From Eustoma russellianum (taxonomy: Eukaryota > Streptophyta > Magnoliopsida > Gentianales > Gentianaceae), in assembly GCA_036186865.1 (NCBI GenBank), contig AP025045.1, forward strand, positions 14,757,658 through 14,821,657: a stretch of 64,000 nt of DNA, in the 5' to 3' direction. Below the pieces are notes generated by a model. That model searched no databases. It was not told the DNA's origin and was given only the letters and a program-made list of their open reading frames with translations. How positions within the stretch are numbered: the first letter of the stretch is position 1; each line of letters opens with the position of its first letter. A program made the translations under genes and the position numbers. Positions 56,901 to 64,000 of this stretch are shown piece by piece.

Positions 56901-57385
56901 GAGGAGATGATGTCCATCAATTTTGTGGGAAAATAGAGGAAGAAAGAGGAAGCTCGGGGAATCTTTGGATGACCTTAGAGACTTCTTAAGACCTGATTAA
57001 AGGTAGTCTAAGCCTTGGGAACATGATTTAGGATGGTGAATCAACTTGGTGACATCAATGGGTTGTCGACTCGGATTTCAATGTGGATGACTTAGAAGGG
57101 TTAGGAAATGAACGTACGAGGTGTCTAAGAGTTTAATGATGGGAGTGCTCACATTCGTGTATGAAGTTTGGTAGCAAGATTAAGTGATGACGATCTAGTT
57201 AAAGCCTAAGCGTGGATGTGTAAGCTAGAGAAATCTTGTGTGTGTTACTTGTACTTGCGCATGTGAATATGAACTGCATATGTGAACGAGAAATGTGATT
57301 GAAACGAGGAGTCTTGCATCATGGCACGTGCATTGCATATGGTTTTGAAAAAGAGATGTGCTTCGGTACATATTTGCGAAGGTGA

Positions 57386-57665
57386 CCTGTAATGTAAACC
57401 GGGATGGAAATATAAGCCGGGGCGCATTGCAGGGCACAAAAGGCTGTAACGTAAACCGGGATGGAAATATAAGCCAGGGCGCATTACAGGGTATAAAGTC
57501 CTCTGCAATGTTAATCGGGATGGAAATATAAGCCGAGGTGCATTGCAGAGTTTTACGAGATCTGTGATGTAAATCGGGATGGAAATATAAGCCGAGGCGC
57601 ATCACATAGCATACGAGCCTGTAACGTAAACTGGGATGGAAATATAAGCCGGGACGCGTTACAGG
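57386..57665 (+). repeat. Hairpin array in LTR C
   Basis: Five units. Stems include ctctgcaatg/cattgcagag, tgtgatg/catcaca and cctgtaacg/cgttacagg. The fourth unit is paired where A has a mismatch, and the first uses a t-g pair. Unit 2 has one c/a mismatch. Confidence 0.88.
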
Positions 57666-58020
57666 GTAACGAGTTACGAGACCTGACATTGTGACATGCA
57701 TTGCACTGATTTGGAAAGAAATGGCTCAGGCATTTGTGATTGGGTAGTGTAGTGCATATTTTGACATGCATCACGAGAGTCAATGTGGTATGGATGTGAG
57801 TGGTATTTGATAGCTAATGAATTGTTATTTGCGTGCAAATTGCTGTACTTGCTTTATTACGTTATTCGCCTATATATATTTGGAAGTTTTACGAGACATG
57901 TGCCCCACAATCCCCTTGAATTATATATTACTCATGTCTTGCCATGTGTTGATCCCGTATGTCTTATAAGCGGGTTACTTGCTAGCGTTTTTCGCTAAGG
58001 GTACTGTCTTTGCCATTGCA

Positions 58021-58086
58021 TATGAGCCTAGCTACGATATGATTTTCATTGAGGATGACGGCGAGTGGGCAGAATGGGATGCCTAG
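58021..58086 (+). other. LTR acidic-peptide exon, LTR C
   Basis: EPSYDMIFIEDDGEWAEWDA then stop; identical peptide to A through synonymous changes only. The acceptor AG of A is changed to AT here (attgcat). Confidence 0.6.
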
Positions 58087-58365
58087 ACCTTGAGGAAAGA
58101 ATTGATTAGATAGTTTCTGTTATTTCTGTTTCTTGATTCATTTGAGGTTTTAGATGGCTGCGACCATATACAGTTCTGTTGGTATTCACATTGTCTTTTG
58201 ACGTACTGCATTGATGGTTTAGATTGTCAAGATATGTTTCCGCACTTATTTCTCTTACGTCATTGATGATGTGTATTCGAGAGATGTGACGTCTTGTAGT
58301 CTTCTCAGTAAGCTACGACAGGTGTACCAGTTCGGATTCCGCTGTCCGGGTCGGGGCGCTACAGG

Positions 58366-58377
58366 TGGTATCAGAGC
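58366..58377 (+). other. Primer binding site of C (tRNA-iMet)
   Basis: tggtatcagagc, a perfect match, two bases after the LTR. Confidence 0.92.
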
Positions 58378-58638
58378 CTAGGTTTCATATCTACCTCGGA
58401 GACCTAGGTTATGACATGTAGAGTCTTAAGCTATGACATTGACTCTAAGTTGATCCTTAAGTCTAAGTAAGCAATTTAGATTTAAGCTTGATTGGGATGG
58501 GTGTGTGTACGAGCGCGATTAAGTGTAAGCAATCAATGCTATTTATTTAGTTTATGAATTCCGCCTTGTACAACATTATGGACCCCAAGTACTTATTTTT
58601 GGAACTGCTAGACACTAATAAGCGTGATCTTGCAGAAT

Positions 58639-59712
58639 CTGCCTCCTAGACGTGACAACCAAGGAAACGGTGGCAATGGGAACAATAACCCCCCCCCACC
58701 ACCACCTCCAGTCTTAGTACCCCAGGCGCTGATTGACGCTATCACAGTGATAGCACAAGGAGTTGTGCAACAACAGCAACAACCCCCTCCGCCACCACCG
58801 CCACAGCACGGCATTAGGTATTATATTGGGGAGATGCGCAAGATGCATGCCCCAACCTTTGAAGGAACCACTGATCCCGAGGTGGCTGGATTTTGGAAGG
58901 ATGAAATTGAGAAATGCTTCAGGCTTGTGCAAGTGCCTGAAGAACTGAAGGTGGATGTAGCCACACCCCTACTGATTGGCAGAGCTAATGTCTGGTGGAA
59001 CAGCATCCTGCCCAAGATGACTCCTCCTATCTAGTGGAGTCAGTTTGTGCAGGCCTACAAAGACTACTACGTGCCTGAGACTGCTGTTTTGGAGAAGATG
59101 AGGCAGTTTGATAAGTTTGAGCAAGGGAGGATGACAGTTTCCGATTACGCTGACAGGTTCCATGCCTTGGGCAAGTTCACACCCTTAGTATTGGAGAATA
59201 ATCGGATGAAGATGCTGAAGTTCGAAGAGGGTCTGAACCCCCGCATACGGACGGCTATAGCGGGGTCGAGTCTGAAAACATTTGAGGAAATGCTGGACGC
59301 ATGTTACCGAGTGGAGAGTGACATGCGTAGGTCACAACCAAGAGAGGCTCGGGAAGAAACGAGCAAGAGGCCAAGAATGGAGCAAAGTGGAGGTAGGCCC
59401 GAACGTTGGGTCAAGATCCCTAGAAAAGGACAAGAGGGGCCAGTTCAAAGGGCACCGTAGCCAAATCAACCCAATCGCCAAACACCAGCAGAATGTCCAC
59501 ACTGCCATAGGAGACACGCAGGTGAGTGTTGGAAGATTTCTGGAGCATGCTTCAAGTGTGGAAAGACGGGCCACCGGATTAAGGATTGCCCGAATGGGAC
59601 CCTAAACCTCAAGCAGGAGCAGGGCCAGCCCAGCAGCAGAAAGGCAGGCCCAATGCTAGAGTCCACTCCATGACAGATGCAGAAGTCCAGGAGGACGCAA
59701 ACGTGGTGACAG
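58639..59712 (+). pseudogene. gag: Element C gag
   Basis: Same protein as in A, but the start codon is CTG (58639). TAG occurs at 59032-59034 and 59458-59460 (the second for a Gln codon), and one base is missing after the knuckle CFKCGKTGHRIKDC (near 59590). Poly-Pro, gag domain and double knuckle (CPHCHRRHAGEC type) are all recognisable. Confidence 0.88.
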
Positions 59713-59821
59713 GTATAACCTAAGTTAAATAATAGTTGCTTAAGCTGAATTTTAGTCCTTTAAGTTGATGATTGAATATGTGTTATGTGAAAACCTTTAT
59801 GTGTTACCATCTTGTGATTAG
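59713..59821 (+). other. Intron between gag and protease, element C (109 bp)
   Basis: aca g/GTATAA ... tgattag/gt gtg atc; identical length and position to A, nearly identical sequence. Confidence 0.8.
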
Positions 59822-61342
59822 GTGTGATCCTAGTTAACAAAGTACCCGCAAACGTGTTATTTGATAGTGGAGCTAGTCACTCCTTCATCTCTAAGCGATT
59901 CACCAAAGGACTCGACTGTTTACCCGAATGGCTCGAGAACCCATTTAGGGTGCAGGCAACAGGCGAGCAAGTACTGGTTTCTCACCATCAGTACAAAGAT
60001 TGTGATTTGGAATTTGATGGCAAGATATTCTCGGTGACCTTAGTCTCAATCCCGATGAAGGACTTTGATATAATATTGGGCATGGATTTGCTGACCAAGA
60101 ATCATGCCAATATCGATTGTGAACTTAAGCAAGTGACCCTCAAGGACCCTGAGATGAATGATATCACGATGCAAGGAAACGTCAAGATAACCAAAGCTCC
60201 AAAGAAGATATACCTGACGGCGATTAAGGCCTTTAAGGCTTTGCAAAAAGGAGCACAGGGATATATGGTGTATGCCGTAGATGCTCAGCAAGAAGTTCCC
60301 TCTATGGATCAAATTCCGGTAATCAATGAATTTAAGGAGGTATTTCCGGACGACTTACCGGGAGTACCGCCATCAAGAGAAGTGGAGTTTGAGATCAACT
60401 TAACACCCGGAGCCGAGCCTATATCTAAGGCACCCTACAGAATGGCTCCAGCTGAACTAAAGGAGCTGAAGGGACAACTTCAAGAGTTGTTGGACAAGAA
60501 ATTGATTCGCCCCAGTGTATCACCTTGGGGAGCTCCAGTTCTATTTGTAAAGAAGAAGGATGGCAGCATGAGGTTGTGTATTGACTACCGAGAACTGAAT
60601 AAGATTACCATCAAGAGCAAATATCCCTTGCCAAGGATCGAGGATTTATTTGATCAGCGAAAAGGAGCTCGCTGGTTTTCAAAGATTGACCTTCGTCAAG
60701 GGTACCATCAGTTGCTTGTGAAAGCGGGAGACGTTCCTAAGACTGCTTTTCGGACTAGATACGGGCATTATGAATTTTTGGTGATGCCTTTTGGATTAAC
60801 TAATGCCCCAGCGGCCTTCATGGACTTGATGAACACCGTATTTCGAGAGCAGTTGGACCAATCCGTGGTGGTGTTCATCGATGACATCCTAGTCTACTCT
60901 CCTGATGAGCAAGCACATGCTGAACACTTAAGAGCGGTGTTGCAAATCTTGAGGCAACAAAAGCTCTACGCCAAATTCAGCAAGTGTGAATTTTGGCTAA
61001 GGAGTGTAGCCTTTCTCGGTCACGTGATTTCTGAGGATGGGATCTCGGTAGATCCTAAGAAGATAGAAGCCATCACAGAGTGGCCAAGACCTACAAACGT
61101 GACTGAAGTAAGAAGCTTCCTAAGCTTGGCAGGCTACTACAGGAAGTTCATTGAGGGATTCTCAACAATAGCAGTTCCATTGAGCCAACTTACACAGAAG
61201 AAGACCAAGTTCGAATGGACTGCCGAATGCGAGCAGAGCTTTACTGAGCTCAAGAAGAGGTTGACCACAGCCCCGGTGTTGGCACAACCCTCTGGCACCG
61301 ACGGTTTCGTGATCTATAGTGACGCGTCCAAGAAAGGACTAG
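59822..61342 (+). CDS. pol: Element C protease and reverse transcriptase exon, intact
   Basis: 507 open codons. Protease: NVLFDSGASHSFISKRF and ILGMDLL. The linker FPDDLPGVPPSREVEFEINL (deleted in A) is present. RT blocks: VSPWGAPVLFVKKKDGSMRL, LCIDYRELN, FSKIDLRQGYHQLLV, EFLVMPFGLTNAPAAF, catalytic VVVFIDDILVYS, GYYRKF. The exon ends in YSDASKKGLG at the RNase H intron. It has no start codon of its own and depends on splicing to gag. Confidence 0.88.
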
Positions 61343-61413
61343 GTATGTACATAATTACAATTAATGCATTGTATATACTTATGCTAGTCTTAAAATTAAC
61401 GTTCTGTTTATAG
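61343..61413 (+). other. Intron in RNase H of element C (71 bp)
   Basis: GGA CTA G/GTATGT ... gtttatag/GT TGT GTC TTG; same site as A and B. Confidence 0.85.
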
Positions 61414-63260
61414 GTTGTGTCTTGATGCAAAATGAACGAGTTATTTCGTATGCGTCAAGACAATTGAAGCCATACGAGCAGAACTACCCGACGCATGACT
61501 TGGAACTCGCAGCTGTGGTATTTGATCTTAAGATCTGGAGACACTATCTATATGGAGAGAAATGTGCCGTGTTCACTGATCATAAGAGCTTGAAGTACCT
61601 ATTCTCGCAGAAAGAGCTAAATATGCGACAGAGAAGATGGTTGGAATTACTCAAGGACTATGACTTGACCATCAACTACCATCCGGGTAAGGCCAACAGA
61701 GTGGCGGACGCGTTGAGCAGAAAGTCTAGCCACGCGAGACAATCTCCGTTAGAAAGAGAAATCGAGGAGTTTGATCTCGAATTGGTGGATTCAGTGGCGA
61801 ATATCCTTACAGCTTTGTCTATCAGCCCAGACTTGGTAGACAGAATCAAAGAAGCGCAGTACGAGGACCCAGCACTGAAATAAATCCGCGACAAATTATC
61901 CACGGGGCCAGTAAAGGACTTCCAGTTGCGAGGGGATAAAAGTCTGTGGTTCCAGAATCGGTTATGCGTGCCAGGTAAAGACAAACTTCAAACGGAATTG
62001 CTCCAAGAAGCGCATAACTCAAGGATGTCTATCCACCCCGGGAGCACTAAGATGTACAAGGACCTCAAAAGAAACTATTGGTGGATAGGGATGAAGAGAT
62101 CTATAGCGGCATATGTCGAAAGGTGTTTGGTTTGCCAACAAGTCAAAGCTGAACATCAACGACCTGGTGGTTTGATGAAACCACTAGAGATTCCGGAATG
62201 GAAGTAGGAACACGTGACGATAGACTTCGTAATGGGACTACCCAAGACCCGAAATGGAAATGAGATGATTTGGGTGATTGTAGACCGTCTGACAAAGACA
62301 GCCCATTTCATAGCTATGCCACATGGCACCTCCTACGAGAAACTCTCCAATGTATATGTGGATAACATTGTAAGTTTGCATGGAGTTCCAGTCAGCATTG
62401 TGTCGGACCGTGATCCCAAGTTCACCTCTAAGTTTTGGAGAGCATTCCAGAAGGCAATGGGTACCGAACTGAGGATGCGTACCGCATACCACCCGCAAAT
62501 GGATGGACAATCTGAGAGAACCATCCAAACCTTGGAAGATATGTTAAGAGCATGCGCCTTAGATTTTAAAGGAAACTGGGATAGCATGTTGAAGTTAATG
62601 GAGTTTTCATATAATAACAGCTATCACAGTGCAATTGGCATGGCGCCATTTGAAGCTCTATATGGACGAAAGTGTAGGTCCCCGGTTTGTTAGGATGAAG
62701 TTGGAGAAAAGACAAACACTGCACCTAAGTTGGTTGAACAAACCGTTAAGAAGGTGAATGTAATAAGAGAGAAACTAAAAGTGGCTCAGGATCGCAGTAA
62801 GAGTTGGGCTGACACAAAGAAGCGACCCCTGGAGTTTGAGGGAGGTGAAAAGGTCTATCTACGAGTTTCACCCACCAAGGGAGTTGCAAGATTCGGAATG
62901 AAGGGCAAGTTAAGCCCTAGATATATTGGTCCTTACGAAGTGCTAGGCAAAGTTGGAGAACGAGCATACAGGCTAGCCTTACCTCCGAGCTTGTCTCAAG
63001 TCCATAACGTATTTCATGTATCTCAACTAAGGAAATACGTATCGGACCCAAACCATATCTTGGAAGCTCAACCATTGGATGTTAAGGAAGATGTCTCATA
63101 TGAAGAACATCCAATAAAGATTGTGGATAGAAAAGATCAAGTCCTACGCAGACGTGTCATTCCGTATGCCAAAGTTCAGTGGAGTAACCATACGGAGCGC
63201 GAAGCCACGTGGGAGCTTGAGGAACAAATGAAGGAGCTATATCCACATCTCTTTCAATAA
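61414..63260 (+). pseudogene. pol: Element C RNase H, integrase and chromodomain exon
   Basis: Same blocks as in A, with the integrase second Asp in the normal context SDRDPKFTSKFW and E in DGQSERTIQ. Stops: 61881 (Glu codon changed), 62205 (TGG to TAG) and 62691 (TGG to TAG). The GPY/F tail and the chromodomain (RRRVIPYAKVQWSNHTEREA) follow, with the natural stop at 63258. Confidence 0.9.
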
Positions 63261-63292
63261 GGTACGCCAGTTTCGAGGACGAAACTTTTTAT

Positions 63293-63305
63293 AAGGGGGG
63301 TGGAA
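63293..63305 (+). other. Polypurine tract of C
   Basis: aaggggggtggaa abutting the 3' LTR. Confidence 0.92.
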
Positions 63306-64000
63306 TGTTATGCCCCGCACCCTCCGTAGGATAATTAAAAGGCGAATAAGGAATTAAACGGAGTTTAGTGATAGTCAACGGAAATAAATGAGGCATTAAG
63401 TAAGAGGATTAATGAGAAATTAATGAAGGATTGAATATTAGAATTAAATTGTATTTAATTTTAGAATTAAATAATGAAGGTTTATCCTTTAAGATAAATA
63501 AGATAATAGATATAATTTAGAAACTCCAAATCTTACCCTATTCCCTATTAAACTGACAACGTCAGTTTTTCCTTCCCATTTATCAGAGAAGACGCAGCCC
63601 TCAGTCCCCTTAGGCGATTTTGAGACTTGCAGCCCTAGGAGAAGAATCTCTCCAGAAAGCCATCTAATCTTCCTTCGTTCTTCAATCCGTTCTCGAGTAA
63701 TCAAAGGCAAGTAATCATCTTATAAGTTCCTACGTTTTGTGAAAGAAAAAATGGCCTATTTTGATATCAAAGTGGATCACCATGCAGTAGTTTCGTTTTG
63801 TGATTATTTGAATATGATTTATGTGTTTTGGTTTCAAGTTTTGGCCGCTGTATATGAAAAGGCATTCGCCATTGTTGTTGATTATGTGGAATCCTGTAAA
63901 TCCCTACCCCGTGAACCCCTTCTTGTTGTGATTTCGTTGCTGCGTGGGTTTGAGGGAAAAAGGTGGGATTTTTGGGATTGATGAGGTTGGAGAAAGTGCG
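63306..64000 (+). repeat. 3' LTR of element C, first 695 bp
   Basis: Matches 55748-56440 closely; cut by the window edge before the ATCGAT array. Confidence 0.95.

Larger units (their letters stand above)
55748..58363 (+). repeat. 5' LTR of element C
   Basis: TGTTATGCC...GCGCTACA, 2616 bp. Same internal order as LTR A with moderate divergence. The TATA equivalent is tattaaa at 55988-55994. Confidence 0.95.
55748..64000 (+). mobile_element. Chromovirus C (same family as A), runs off the window
   Basis: 5' LTR 55748-58363, internal region to 63305, and the first 695 bp of the 3' LTR. Gene order and introns are as in A. The left flank base string is ctggg; the matching duplication lies outside the window. 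Lesions differ from those of A, so the two copies decayed independently: gag start changed to CTG, stops at 59032, 59458, 61881, 62205 and 62691, and one base lost near 59590. Confidence 0.95.

Overview
The window is nuclear DNA of a flowering plant, most likely a eudicot with a large, repeat-rich genome. It holds one intact host gene, a spliced 4-coumarate--CoA ligase-like gene with a peroxisomal Ser-Lys-Leu tail. Nearly everything else is retroelement sequence. A 100-N gap at 102-201 shows this is a draft scaffold.

Layout. 1-101 is a Ty3/gypsy RNase H scrap. 226-6156 is an Athila-type Ty3/gypsy element that has lost reverse transcriptase, RNase H and most of integrase; it carries a SINE. 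6157-7058 is the end of a degraded chromovirus LTR. 8383-17000 is a decayed Ty1/copia element split by a 3.4-kb solo chromovirus LTR, here called D (11485-14870, target duplication CTACT). 17309-44190 is an old minus-strand chromovirus, B (target duplication AAAAG). Two later insertions interrupt B: a younger plus-strand chromovirus, A (21673-31837, target duplication CTCTG), sits in its pol, and a full-length LINE (about 36807-43390) sits in its 5' LTR. 45329-51959 is the 4CL-like gene (minus strand, six exons). Around and inside the gene are Au-type SINEs, a 304-bp Mutator-like MITE and a G-box foldback. 54497-55447 is an unidentified open frame cut off by an LTR fragment. 55748 to the window end is element C, a sister copy of A.

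A, B and C are Del/Tekay-type chromoviruses: tRNA-Met primer site, one gag-PR-RT-RH-INT polyprotein and a C-terminal chromodomain. The striking feature is that this frame is broken by short GT-AG segments that behave as spliceosomal introns. One lies between gag and protease, and one inside RNase H at the Gly-Leu-Gly/Cys-Val-Leu junction. Both are at the same codon in A, B and C. B alone has a third in RT. The LTRs also carry a probable leader intron, an array of covarying hairpins, and a short exon encoding an acidic peptide whose protein sequence is kept across distant LTR families. Together these suggest a spliced-versus-unspliced RNA programme, with the hairpins present only in unspliced RNA. 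This is inference.

The LINE has ORF1 (DUF4283 plus CCHC), ORF2 (endonuclease, RT, zf-RVT, RNase H; one frameshift) and an unexpected 332-codon third frame overlapping a hairpin-rich 3' region. All functional calls rest on motifs read by eye; no database search was made.
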